Program-made: the position numbers and the translations under genes | Origin: Burkholderia sp. LMG 13014 | GTDB lineage: Bacteria > Pseudomonadota > Gammaproteobacteria > Burkholderiales > Burkholderiaceae | Assembly: GCF_905232215.1 (NCBI RefSeq) | Contig: NZ_CAJNKE010000002.1 | Coordinates: 1-64,000 of the forward strand | DNA length: 64,000 nucleotides | Reading direction: 5' to 3' | The notes under the pieces: generated by a model | Told to the model about the DNA's origin: nothing | What the model saw: the letters and a program-made list of their open reading frames with translations, nothing else | Databases searched by the model: none | Shown: one piece after another, positions 54,221 to 62,696 of the stretch | How the letters are laid out: the number at the start of each line of letters is the position of its first letter | Numbering within the stretch: the first letter of the stretch is position 1

Positions 54221-55057
54221 TCAGCCCTTACCGAGATCACCCGCCGCAGGCGCCAGCGCCCAATCGAGCGCGAAGTCGGCAACATCCTCCCAGCCTTTCT
54301 CGCCGCAGGTGTAATGGCTGCGGCCGGCGAACAGCTTGTAGGCGGATATGGCCCGTGAGCGCTTCGCGTTCTTCTCGAAGTTCTCGCGCTGCACGGCCGG
54401 CGGCAGGATGTTGTCGTTGCCGCCAGCGATAAAGAGGAGCGGTGCCCGATTGTCGTTCGCGAAGTTGTAGCGCGTCGGGGCATTCGGGCTAACGTTCGCG
54501 AACCCGCCTTGAAACAGGATGCGCCCCGACACGGGAACCGCGTAGCGGTCATAGACCGGCTTCGATTCCTCGAGGCTCAGGTTGTTCGTGAATGCGTAGT
54601 GAAATTCTTTCTCGGTAATGGGCACCGCACGATGCAGGTTGGCCGGATTGCGCAGGACCGGGAACGTCGCCTTGATCTCGCTGAACGGCAGCGCCCATAC
54701 GCCCTTCACCGCGGCGCCGTCGATCGATACACCGGCCGAGCCATAGCCCGCATCGAGCAGAAGCTGGGCGAACGCGCCGCCGAACGAATGCCCCATGATG
54801 ATCGGCTTCGTGTCGAGCGCCGCGATGGTTCGGGCCAGGTGATCGAAGATCTCGCGCACGCCCAGATTCACCAGCGGCGACGGATCGCGGCGGAGTGCCT
54901 CGACGCCGGCCGTACCCGGCTGCACGCCCGGATACCCCGGCGTAATGACGCGCATGCCGCGCTGCTCGTAGCGGTTGACCCAATGTTCCCATGACAACGG
55001 CGTCATCCACAGGCCGTGAATCAGTACAACCGTGTCGGTACGCGTTTCCGGATTCAT
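54221..55057 (-). CDS. Alpha/beta fold hydrolase
   Basis: A 278-residue hydrolase: VVLIHGLWMTPLSWEHWVNR (oxyanion), nucleophile elbow MGHSFGGAFAQLLL near residue 92, and a probable acid in FIAGGNDNILPPAVQRE near 212. The catalytic His lies in FAGRSHYTCGEKGW. It resembles arylesterase/haloalkane-type hydrolases; the ligand is unknown. It is divergent from the AraC regulator at 55267, with an imperfect palindrome between. Confidence 0.87.
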   Translation of the reverse strand: MNPETRTDTVVLIHGLWMTPLSWEHWVNRYEQRGMRVITPGYPGVQPGTAGVEALRRDPSPLVNLGVREIFDHLARTIAALDTKPIIMGHSFGGAFAQLLLDAGYGSAGVSIDGAAVKGVWALPFSEIKATFPVLRNPANLHRAVPITEKEFHYAFTNNLSLEESKPVYDRYAVPVSGRILFQGGFANVSPNAPTRYNFANDNRAPLLFIAGGNDNILPPAVQRENFEKNAKRSRAISAYKLFAGRSHYTCGEKGWEDVADFALDWALAPAAGDLGKG

Positions 55058-55102
55058 ATCCGTGCTCCTGTAGATCGCTGGAAGATGAAAATCACGCCCG
55101 TG

Positions 55103-55124
55103 GGACCCCGGAATTTCCGGGTCC
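55103..55124. promoter_or_regulatory. Imperfect 22-bp inverted repeat between hydrolase and AraC genes
   Basis: GGACCCCGGAA and TTTCCGGGTCC are near-complementary arms across the hydrolase/AraC divergent region. It is 46 bases before the hydrolase start and 143 bases before the AraC start. Possible operator or hairpin in the leader. Confidence 0.45.
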
Positions 55125-55266
55125 GCCTACCCCCTGCCGTGCCAGCCTCGAAACGAGGGGGGACTACGCGGTTGCCGTGCGCCACGTACCTTGAGAATAG
55201 TCTTTGACACGGGCGTCGTTCGGCGTGAATGATGTGTCCATCATAAAGACCATCCGAGTACGCGAC

Positions 55267-56250
55267 ATGGCCCAAAAGCCGGAATTCTTTGCTCAAACGC
55301 CGACGGCGCTGGACGATGACGCAGATCCGTTCTCCTTCAAGCGGGATGCCTTTTCCGACGTGCTGGAGCTGATCCGCATCCGCGGCAACACGGTCTTCAC
55401 GTGCGCGGCATCGGCACCTTTCGGATTGCGTTTTCCTGCCGGAAAGTATCGTTTGCATATCATCCGGAGCGGCAGTGTGGCGATCGAGGTGGAGGGGCTC
55501 GACGCGCGCTACCACGCTTCGCAAGGCGACCTGGTCATGCTGATGCACGGTCACGGCCACGTCATCTCCGACCGCCCGGGCCGCTCCGCCAGTCTCGTCA
55601 CGGATCTCGCGCCAAAGTACTACGACCGCGAGCGCCTGACGATCGGGCGTGGCGACACCACCTGGCTCTGCGGCGACTTCGGATTCGACGGCGTGCTGTC
55701 GCAACGGTTGCTGTCCGTGCTGCCGCCGGTGCTGGTGCTGAAAGGATTGCGGGAGCGGCCGTTCGAGTGGCTGGAGCTGAGCTGCCATTTCATTCTCGAC
55801 GAGGCATTGAGTCCGCGCGCGGGCGCCGCCGCGATGATCTCCCGGTTGCTCGATGTCATCTTCGTCCAGTTGCTGCGTACCTGGGCGACGGAGGGCTCGG
55901 CAGGGCACGGGTGGTTGTCCGGTGCGATCGACAGCCGGATCAACCCGGCGATGTCCGCGATTCATGCGGATCCCGGGCGTGCCTGGAGCGTCAGCGATCT
56001 GGCCGCGTTGTCGAATCTGTCGCGATCGGCGTTTGCGGACCGGTTCCAGCGCGTCGTGGGGCAGGCGCCGCTGAGTTATCTCACGACCTGGCGCCTGGAT
56101 CGGGCGGCAGAGTTGTTGCGGTACAGCCGCGCGCCGATTTCGGATATCGCCGGGCGTGTCGGGTATACGTCGGAAGCGGCGTTCAGTCGGGCGTTTCGCG
56201 GACGCTATGAGATGTCGCCGATGCAATGGCGAAAGGTGAATGCGGAGTAG
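55267..56250 (+). CDS. AraC family transcriptional regulator (cupin_6 type)
   Basis: A 327-residue regulator. The N-terminal cupin-like sensor contains GNTVFTCAASAPFGLRFPAG, YRLHIIRSGSVAIEVEGL and LVMLMHGHGHVI. The C-terminal AraC helix-turn-helix pair is WSVSDLAALSNLSRSAFADR and ISDIAGRVGYTSEAAFSRAF. ATG 55267 (MAQKPEFF) begins the family; an upstream frame of 21 residues has no binding site. It is divergent from the hydrolase at 54221. Confidence 0.87.
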   Translation: MAQKPEFFAQTPTALDDDADPFSFKRDAFSDVLELIRIRGNTVFTCAASAPFGLRFPAGKYRLHIIRSGSVAIEVEGLDARYHASQGDLVMLMHGHGHVISDRPGRSASLVTDLAPKYYDRERLTIGRGDTTWLCGDFGFDGVLSQRLLSVLPPVLVLKGLRERPFEWLELSCHFILDEALSPRAGAAAMISRLLDVIFVQLLRTWATEGSAGHGWLSGAIDSRINPAMSAIHADPGRAWSVSDLAALSNLSRSAFADRFQRVVGQAPLSYLTTWRLDRAAELLRYSRAPISDIAGRVGYTSEAAFSRAFRGRYEMSPMQWRKVNAE

Positions 56251-56291
56251 GGCGAGCCGGGTGCGGATCCCGGCCCGGTTGATGTTGGCGG

Positions 56292-56903
56292 CTAGGCGGT
56301 CTGCAACGTGTATTGCGTCAGTCCGGCATATTCCATGCGCGCTTTGACCGACAACCCATGGCGTTCGTAGAACGGGAGATTGCGCGGTTCTCCGGTTTCC
56401 AGGGCTATTTTCGCCGACGGATCGATGTCTCCAAGATGTGACAACGTCGCACGGAGAAGCACCGATCCGATGCCTTCGCCTTGCCGAACCGGGGATACGC
56501 CGATGAACTCAACCCGGCTGCACGCTGTGCCCGGAGCATTCGCGGCAGGCGTCTCGCGAAGCAAATCGATCCGGCTCAACGATGACGCACCGCAACCGAT
56601 CGCGATGTCGCGCCCAAGCGCTGCGAGCATGCGGGGCGATTCGTTGCAGGAGGCGGGCGCAAAGTAGCTGACCGCAACGAGATCGTCATTGCGCCAGGCG
56701 CCCAAAGCCGGCAGGCATGCATCGTAGTGGTACTTCAGATAGCGCTCGAGATAGTTGGCGCGGCGCTCGTGGAATCCCGGCGTTTCGGAGAACAGGCACC
56801 AGCCAAGCGTCGGGTCTTGCTCGAATGCCGAATCGAGCAACGCCAGCGCTGCTTCGAGAAACTGCGATGGCAGCGAGGCCACCTTCAATTCTGTACCGTG
56901 CAT
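56292..56903 (-). CDS. GNAT family acetyltransferase
   Basis: A 203-residue acetyl-CoA-dependent N-acetyltransferase. The acetyl-CoA-binding motif A lies in VEFIGVSPVRQGEGIGSVLL near residue 130 (Q-G-E-G-I-G pattern), with NLPFYERHGLS near the C-terminus. The N-terminal half is longer than minimal GNATs. ATG 56903 has no strong binding site but fits the family length. Substrate unknown. Confidence 0.85.
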   Translation of the reverse strand: MHGTELKVASLPSQFLEAALALLDSAFEQDPTLGWCLFSETPGFHERRANYLERYLKYHYDACLPALGAWRNDDLVAVSYFAPASCNESPRMLAALGRDIAIGCGASSLSRIDLLRETPAANAPGTACSRVEFIGVSPVRQGEGIGSVLLRATLSHLGDIDPSAKIALETGEPRNLPFYERHGLSVKARMEYAGLTQYTLQTA

Positions 56904-57162
56904 GTTTGAGGCAACTCGGATGGAAAGTTGCGGGGGGGAACGCGTTGGCGTGATTTGCAGCGTAACGCATGACGCGATTCCTCTGCAGGAAAGGTGCAGG
57001 CGCAGCTGAAAAAATTGCGCTGCGTGCTTCGGTTTTCAGCGGCCATACGGACAATCGATCAGCGCGTAAACGACCTTTTTCCCTCATTTCAGGCCAAATG
57101 GCGCTATTTGAGGGTTCTCTATAAAATGCGACTTTCCGGGGTTTTCAGTTAGCGACTTCGTC

Positions 57163-58110
57163 ATGCATCGAATCGGATTCTTTGTTTGCCGTGGCTACGA
57201 TGTGCTTGATCTGGGTGGGCCACTGTCGGCCTTCAACCAGGTTGCCACAGCGGCGGGCCACACGCCCTATGATCTCCATGTCATCTCACAGTCCGGCGGC
57301 CCGGTTCCGGGCAATACGGGCCTGTCGATCGAAACCAGGCCTATGGGAAGGCGTACGTTCGACACAGTCGTTTTCGTGGGCGGCGATGTCGATCCGATGC
57401 AGACACCCGAGAATATCGCCGCCGCGAGGAAACTGGGCGCGAGAGCCTCGCGGGTGGCAAGCGTGTGTACGGGGGCGTTTCTGCTTGCGGAAACCGGCTT
57501 GCTGGACGGCTTGAGAGCGACGACGCACTGGCGATACGCCGCGCAATTGCAGTCGCGCTTCCCGCGCACGAAGGTCGAGGGCGACAGTATCTATATCGAG
57601 GAGGGCCGCATCTGGACGTCGGCTGGCATTGCGTCCGGAATCGACCTCGCGCTCGGCATGATTGAACGAGATATGGGCGCGGAGGTTGCGCGCGCGGTCT
57701 CCAGGCTCCTGGTTGTTCCGTATCGTCGGCCAGGCGGTCAATCCCAATTCTCCGCGATGTCGCAGATGGAGCCGGAATCGGATCGTATCCGCATCGCGCT
57801 GAATTTTGCGAGGGAACATCTGGCCGAAGCGTTGCCTGTCGAGCGGCTCGCCGATGCCGCACGATTGAGTCCGCGACAGTTCGGACGCGCATTTCGCCGG
57901 GAAACCGGTGAAACACCTGCCAAGGCGGTCGAACGCTTGCGAGTCGAAGCGGCGAGGCTGCGCCTGCAGGGCGGCAGCGAACCGATCGAACAGATTGCGC
58001 TGGCTGTCGGATTCACCGATCCCGAACGGATGCGGCGGGCCTTCATCAAACTGCACGGGCACCCGCCGCAAGCGATTCGACGCGAGAGTCGCTCGAACGG
58101 CGCGCGCTGA
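57163..58110 (+). CDS. GlxA-type regulator (DJ-1/PfpI-like domain plus AraC)
   Basis: A 315-residue transcription factor. The DJ-1-like sensor (residues 1-180) has VASVCTGAFLLAETGLLDG with a nucleophile-type Cys near 106, and THWRYAAQLQSRFP. The AraC domain (about 210-305) contains LPVERLADAARLSPRQFGRA and IEQIALAVGFTDPERMRRAF. A promoter-like TATAAA lies at 57120-57125. Such regulators sense quaternary amines or amino acids. Divergent from the GNAT gene. Confidence 0.9.
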   Translation: MHRIGFFVCRGYDVLDLGGPLSAFNQVATAAGHTPYDLHVISQSGGPVPGNTGLSIETRPMGRRTFDTVVFVGGDVDPMQTPENIAAARKLGARASRVASVCTGAFLLAETGLLDGLRATTHWRYAAQLQSRFPRTKVEGDSIYIEEGRIWTSAGIASGIDLALGMIERDMGAEVARAVSRLLVVPYRRPGGQSQFSAMSQMEPESDRIRIALNFAREHLAEALPVERLADAARLSPRQFGRAFRRETGETPAKAVERLRVEAARLRLQGGSEPIEQIALAVGFTDPERMRRAFIKLHGHPPQAIRRESRSNGAR

Positions 58111-58203
58111 TCGACTGCTGGCCGATCAGCGCAATGCCTGGTCAACGACCGTCGAATGGACTAGCGACGCTTTGGGTCCGTCACTGTCCGTTGCGCCGGA
58201 TGA

Positions 58204-58686
58204 TCACGGGTTATCCGTTGTGAGCGGAGCGTAGTCGTTCCACATGTCGCGATGCAACTTCCAGGCGCCGCCCTGCTTCAGAAACACGAGGATCTGCTTG
58301 CCGCGGTATTTGAGCTTTCCATCGTGGTCGTGGATCTCCGCATCCGAAACCTCCGTCACGACCCGATCGTTACCGTAGAACTCGTAGTTGCTGAACGATA
58401 CGGTGGCCGGTTTTGATCCGGCGTACCCCTTGGTGAAGTACGCGGTGATCGCGCGGCTCCCCGTGACCTTGTCGCCTCCGGGCGGCAAGAGCGTGCCGTC
58501 GTTGGTGTAGAGGCGGCCGATCGTCTCGTAGTCGCCTCGCGCAAAAGCATCCGCCCATCGCGCGTTCTCGGCTTTGATCGCCGCTTCGGGCGGACGTTGC
58601 ACGCCACCGGCAGTCGCCGGCGCGGCAAACGCGAAAAAGGTGACGCAGGCTGCAAGCGCAGCGGTACACATACGAATTTGTTGCAT
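58204..58686 (-). CDS. Exported NTF2-like (DUF4440) protein
   Basis: A 160-residue exported protein. Signal peptide TAALAACVTFFAFAAPATAG, then an NTF2/SnoaL-like domain: PPEAAIKAENARWADAFARG, DYETIGRLYTNDGTLLPPGG, and the final WKLHRDMWNDYAPLT. Members are steroid isomerase-like folds of unclear role. ATG 58686 has no strong site but gives the signal. It is convergent with the GlxA-type gene. Confidence 0.83.
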   Translation of the reverse strand: MQQIRMCTAALAACVTFFAFAAPATAGGVQRPPEAAIKAENARWADAFARGDYETIGRLYTNDGTLLPPGGDKVTGSRAITAYFTKGYAGSKPATVSFSNYEFYGNDRVVTEVSDAEIHDHDGKLKYRGKQILVFLKQGGAWKLHRDMWNDYAPLTTDNP

Positions 58687-58816
58687 CGAGTGATTTCCGG
58701 TCGTGAATCAAATTGATTTGAGAGGACTACGAAGATTGTCGGATGGAGCAGGCAATGTCGGCTGCGGTAATCATCGAGACCCGAAGATAGCGGTGCTTAC
58801 ATTGCCTGCAAGCGCT

Positions 58817-59671
58817 TCAACGAACGCCTGGGACGCGTGCGAGCCCCCTGGATGCACCGGGCAGCTTCTTGTCGACCATCGCGACGACCTCCGGCCGCGC
58901 ATCTCTGGGATGGCCGGAGTGGAACGGCGGCGCGGGATCATATTCGATCGCGAGTTGTGTGAATTCGGCGGCCTGCTGACCGCGCAGCTTCGCTGCCACG
59001 CGCAGTGCGAAGTCGATGCCGGCCGTCACGCCGCCGCCGCTCATGAACCGGCCGTTGTCGTCTTCCACGAAGCGATCGGGCACGGGGATCGCGCCATATT
59101 CGGCCAGCTTGTTGACGAAGGCCCAATGGCAGGCGCTGCGCTTGCCCTTGAGAACGCCCGTTGCGGCGAGCACGAGCGAGCCGTTGCAAACCGACGTCAC
59201 GTGTTTGGCGCTTTCTGCCAGACGCCGGATTTGCGCTTGATACGCGGGGCGCATCGGCGCCGACAAATCGGACCCGCCGGGGACCAGGAGCACGTCGGTC
59301 TGGTCGATATCGGCCAGCCGTTCAGTCTTGCCGTACACGACGCCGAATTCGAGCGTCACGTTGCCGCCATCGAGGCTCGCGTAGCGAACGTTCGTATTCG
59401 GCAGCCGATGGAAAATCTCGCTGGGGCCGGCGAAGTCGAGCAGCGTTCCGCCATCGTAATTGACGATCAGGATATTGAGCGGGTCGTTCGGGGCAAGTGC
59501 GCCTGCGCTGCCTTCCTGTGCAAGCGCAGGGGGCGCGTGCCCCAGCAACGCTCCGCCACCCAGGACGGCGCCGAGGGTCGCGACGCCGCCAAACTTGAGA
59601 ATATCGCGGCGCGAGCGGCCTGTTCGGGTGAGCGGCTGTCCGGAAGCCTGGTTTTCGCTACTGTCGGTCAA
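58817..59671 (-). CDS. Exported DJ-1/PfpI family protein (Tat-type signal)
   Basis: A 284-residue protein. The N-terminus carries a twin-arginine-like motif SRRDILKFGGVATLGAVLGG, then AQEG. The DJ-1/PfpI domain includes LNILIVNYDGGTLLDFAGP, DVLLVPGGSDLSAPMRP and SVCNGSLVLAATGVLKG with the conserved Cys near 161. I choose TTG 59671: AAGGAG lies 9 bases upstream, and a GTG at 59689 would put that site inside the coding region. The family is usually cytosolic, so export is unusual. Confidence 0.86.
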   Translation of the reverse strand: MTDSSENQASGQPLTRTGRSRRDILKFGGVATLGAVLGGGALLGHAPPALAQEGSAGALAPNDPLNILIVNYDGGTLLDFAGPSEIFHRLPNTNVRYASLDGGNVTLEFGVVYGKTERLADIDQTDVLLVPGGSDLSAPMRPAYQAQIRRLAESAKHVTSVCNGSLVLAATGVLKGKRSACHWAFVNKLAEYGAIPVPDRFVEDDNGRFMSGGGVTAGIDFALRVAAKLRGQQAAEFTQLAIEYDPAPPFHSGHPRDARPEVVAMVDKKLPGASRGLARVPGVR

Positions 59672-59824
59672 GATCGTTTCTCCTTGCACGTCGGCCCCGC
59701 TGCGAGTGCAAGCAGGCTGGGCCGGATGGAATAACCGCCGCGACGCAATGCGTGGCGGACGTGAGATCAGGTAGGTGGATGAGCCGGGATGACATGCCGG
59801 GCTCTGGAATCGGGCGCCGCAGGC

Positions 59825-60571
59825 TCAAAGCTGCGAGGCACCGCCATCGACGACCAGCTCGGTGCCGACGACGTACGAGGATTCGTCGCTGGCGAGATAG
59901 AGTGCCGCGTAGGCAACGTCGTCGGCATTGCCCAGGCGACCGACCGGAATGGCTTTGGCGAACTCGGCCTTGCGGTCGCGAACCCATTCGTCGGGCATGC
60001 CCCACCTGCCGAGCAGCGGCGTGTCGATCGGGCCGGGCGCGATCGCGTTGAAGCGGATTTTCCGGTCGAGAAACTCGTAGGACCAACTGCGGGCAAGCGA
60101 TCGCACGGCCGCCTTCGCTGCCGCGGTCAACGAGATGCCGTGCTTGCCGGTCTGCGCGACGAACGAGGTATTGAGAATGACCGACGCGCCTGCTCGCAAT
60201 TCCGGCAGCACCGCCTGAAGCGTGAACACCACGCCCTTGACGTTGATGTCCATGATCTCGTCGTAAAGTGCGTCGTTGATGTCGTTGACTGCGGACGGGA
60301 ACGCCCAGCCGGCGTTCGCGAACACGACATCCAGGCCACCGAACTTCTCGTTCACCTCAGCGGCAATCGCGCGCATGTCCTCGATCGAACGGACGTCGCC
60401 CTTGAGAACGAGCGCATGCTCGCCGAGTTCTGCCTTCACACGTTCGAATGCCGCTGGGTCGCGACCCGTCACCGCGACACGGGCGCCTTCCGCAATGAAC
60501 AGCTTCGCGGTTGCGAGACCGATGCCACTGGTGCCGCCCGTGATTAACGCCGACTTGTTTTTAAGCCTCAT
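59825..60571 (-). CDS. SDR family oxidoreductase, catalytic Tyr replaced
   Basis: A 248-residue short-chain dehydrogenase. The nucleotide-binding TGGTSGIG near residue 11, VFANAGWAF near 88, and a C-terminal dimer region [20 protein letters not shown] are present. The catalytic segment reads [13 protein letters not shown], so the Tyr of YxxxK is Thr, while Lys and the upstream Ser (NTSFVAQ) remain. It is likely a non-standard or inactive enzyme, or uses another proton donor. ATG 60571 follows GGAGTGGAAG. It lies 153 bases before the exported DJ-1 gene on the same strand. Confidence 0.87.
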   Translation of the reverse strand: MRLKNKSALITGGTSGIGLATAKLFIAEGARVAVTGRDPAAFERVKAELGEHALVLKGDVRSIEDMRAIAAEVNEKFGGLDVVFANAGWAFPSAVNDINDALYDEIMDINVKGVVFTLQAVLPELRAGASVILNTSFVAQTGKHGISLTAAAKAAVRSLARSWSYEFLDRKIRFNAIAPGPIDTPLLGRWGMPDEWVRDRKAEFAKAIPVGRLGNADDVAYAALYLASDESSYVVGTELVVDGGASQL

Positions 60572-60789
60572 CTTCCACTCCTTTTTTGCGCGTGATGGAT
60601 CAGGCCAAAGGTTCAAAGCGCGATGGCTTGTGTGCGCTTTCTCCGGCTTGATCTTCCACGGGGAGTATGGGACGGGAAGTGAATGGCTCAAAGGTCGTAT
60701 AACCCTCAAAAAACGCCAATCAGCTTAAACAGGTGACGAATGCATCCCGGGCTCAGGTGGTGGCATCGAACGTCGGTACACGTGTGGCT

Positions 60790-61635
60790 TCATCCTTGGT
60801 TCTCGTAGCACAACTCATATCCGCCACGCATGCGCTTGATGCGTGCGAACCCGAGTTCCCCCAGATGCATGCCAGCGATCAAAAGCCCCTCCGCGCTGAC
60901 CTGATCGAGAAGCCGTGACCGCGTCTCGACTGCCAGCGACGCATCGTGATCGAAGGCAATCGATACCTCCGGCCGTTGAACCTGGATATGCGGAAAATGA
61001 ACCACATCGCCCCACACCAGCAGGCTTTGATCGCGGGATTCGAGCACATATCCGGTGTGCCCGTCGGTGTGTCCCGGCAGCGGCAGCGCGCTGATGCCGG
61101 GGAGCACTTGACCTGCGTCGAACAGACGGAGCGTGTCGCCATAGGCACCGAACACCTGGCGCGCTTTGAAGAAGTTACCGCGCGCCCGCTCGCTGGCGCG
61201 GCTCAGATTGGCGTCGTCCTGCCAGAACCTGACCTCGCGCCGATGCACCACCAGTTCCGCGTTCGGAAACGCGGCCTGTCCCACGCTATTCACCAGCCCC
61301 CCGACGTGATCGGGATGCGCGTGGGTCAGCAGGATGGTGTCGATCGCAGCGGGTTCGATACCGGCAAGCACCAGGTTCGTCTTGAGTTGGCCGCCCCATT
61401 GCTTGAACCCGCCCGCGCCCCCGTCGATGAGAACGGTGCGGCCCGCGCCGCGTACGACATAGCAATTGATATGCACGGCGGCGGGCGCTTTCTGTCCGGC
61501 TTCATGCTGGATTCTTGACGCGTCGGCCGAATCGATATTCGACAGAAAGTCGAGGCTGGCGGTGAGATATCCATCGCTGATGGCCGTGATCGTGAAATCC
61601 CCGACTTGCTGACCGGGAAAGGTAAGGGTGGACAT
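60790..61635 (-). CDS. MBL-fold metallohydrolase
   Basis: A 281-residue metallo-beta-lactamase fold enzyme. Metal ligands are in LTHAHPDHVGGLV near residue 104 (HxHxDH), H in LPLPGHTDGHTGY near 190, D in LLVWGDVVHFPHI near 212, and a last His in IAGMHLGELG near 257. The overall fold matches lactonase/hydrolase MBL proteins; substrate unknown. It begins 18 bases after the tautomerase stop and is third in the minus-strand operon with it and the 181-residue protein. Confidence 0.89.
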   Translation of the reverse strand: MSTLTFPGQQVGDFTITAISDGYLTASLDFLSNIDSADASRIQHEAGQKAPAAVHINCYVVRGAGRTVLIDGGAGGFKQWGGQLKTNLVLAGIEPAAIDTILLTHAHPDHVGGLVNSVGQAAFPNAELVVHRREVRFWQDDANLSRASERARGNFFKARQVFGAYGDTLRLFDAGQVLPGISALPLPGHTDGHTGYVLESRDQSLLVWGDVVHFPHIQVQRPEVSIAFDHDASLAVETRSRLLDQVSAEGLLIAGMHLGELGFARIKRMRGGYELCYENQG

Positions 61636-61653
61636 CGTGTTTCTCCGGATCGG

Positions 61654-61980
61654 CTAGTTGCGGGCGTGAAGGTTCGACGCGGTGTAACCAAAACACCGAA
61701 TGCGCGCGGTGAGACCGGTGCGGCGAACGATCGCGTGATCCAGCGCTTCCATGAACCGGTTCATGACTGCCGGCGTGCGAGACGTTCCGTCGCGATACCG
61801 GATGTCTGCGAAGACGGGATGTCCATGCCCATGCCGAGCTTCCAGAAAAATGACGTGGACGTTCTTGAGCTCCGCCTCGAGCACTTGCGTACAGAGCTCG
61901 ACGCAGTCGCGCGACAGCTCGGCAAGACTTTCGTCAGCCGGCATCCGGCTCGCATCGATCGAGAAAGTGACGTTCGGCAT
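61654..61980 (-). CDS. Tautomerase-superfamily protein
   Basis: A 108-residue protein that begins MPNVTFSIDASRMPADESLA. After Met removal, Pro becomes the N-terminal catalytic base of 4-oxalocrotonate tautomerase-like enzymes. KNVHVIFLEARHGHGHPVF and NRFMEALDHAIVRRTG follow. Trimer-type fold expected; substrate unknown. It is 7 bases downstream of the 181-residue gene. Confidence 0.83.
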   Translation of the reverse strand: MPNVTFSIDASRMPADESLAELSRDCVELCTQVLEAELKNVHVIFLEARHGHGHPVFADIRYRDGTSRTPAVMNRFMEALDHAIVRRTGLTARIRCFGYTASNLHARN

Positions 61981-61987
61981 CGCGGGC

Positions 61988-62533
61988 TTACTCCTGCGCA
62001 GCGGAAAGGGCGCGGGCGCTTGTCAGTTGCGACGTCATCGGCGCGTAAAGGTGAACGCCTGCAGGAAGAGGCTCGACAAGCTGAGCGCGGTGCCGTGGCA
62101 GTACCGCGAGCCACCGGCGCTCCGGAAACTTCTCCAGCGCAACGGCCTGCATGGCCAGCGGTTCGAGGCCCAACCGGATCAGCGGATCCGGGCCGCCGGC
62201 ACACAGCGCGAGGTATTGGCCGTCCTTCACCGCCGGGGCGCAGCCGATATCGCTGTAGAGATTGCGATGCCAGTCGGTGATGTGCTGCTGCCACTTCGCG
62301 AAATTGCCGCCGCCTTTCCGGCGATATTCATCGCTGGTCAGGACATCGAGCCCGTCGATCGTGTGGATCGCCAGATAGACGGGGCAACCGCCGCTGATCG
62401 CCTTGAACCGCTGCGACGTGTGAAACCCCGTCACCGAGATCAGGGCCGGCAGCTTTTCGAGGCTGTAGAAGTCGTTCCATTCGGCCTCGCTGCCGAGGTC
62501 GGCGAAGCTGCATTCCACGGTGTAGATCATCAC
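61988..62533 (-). CDS. Stress-barrel-like hypothetical protein (181 aa)
   Basis: First gene of the operon with the tautomerase and MBL genes. MMIYTVECSFADLGSEAEWN has the dimeric alpha/beta-barrel start, and DFYSLEKLPALISVTGFHTS the second strand. The later CPVYLAIHTIDGLDVLTSDE repeats the pattern, so it may hold two barrels. EthD/ABM-like folds bind aromatic polyketides or heme. No catalytic residues are apparent. Divergent from the LysR gene, 164 bases away. Confidence 0.7.
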   Translation of the reverse strand: MMIYTVECSFADLGSEAEWNDFYSLEKLPALISVTGFHTSQRFKAISGGCPVYLAIHTIDGLDVLTSDEYRRKGGGNFAKWQQHITDWHRNLYSDIGCAPAVKDGQYLALCAGGPDPLIRLGLEPLAMQAVALEKFPERRWLAVLPRHRAQLVEPLPAGVHLYAPMTSQLTSARALSAAQE

Positions 62534-62696
62534 GTTGTCCTTTGAACAGGATGCACATCCATCTGCGAACCGTCGATGTTCAGTGCGGTAACGTAATGCT
62601 AAGCTCGCATTTCCACCCGATAAAACGAAATAAAGTCAGCCTTCAGTGACATTTACTCAAGCTGACGGTAAACACATCCCGACCGGCGAGACACCC

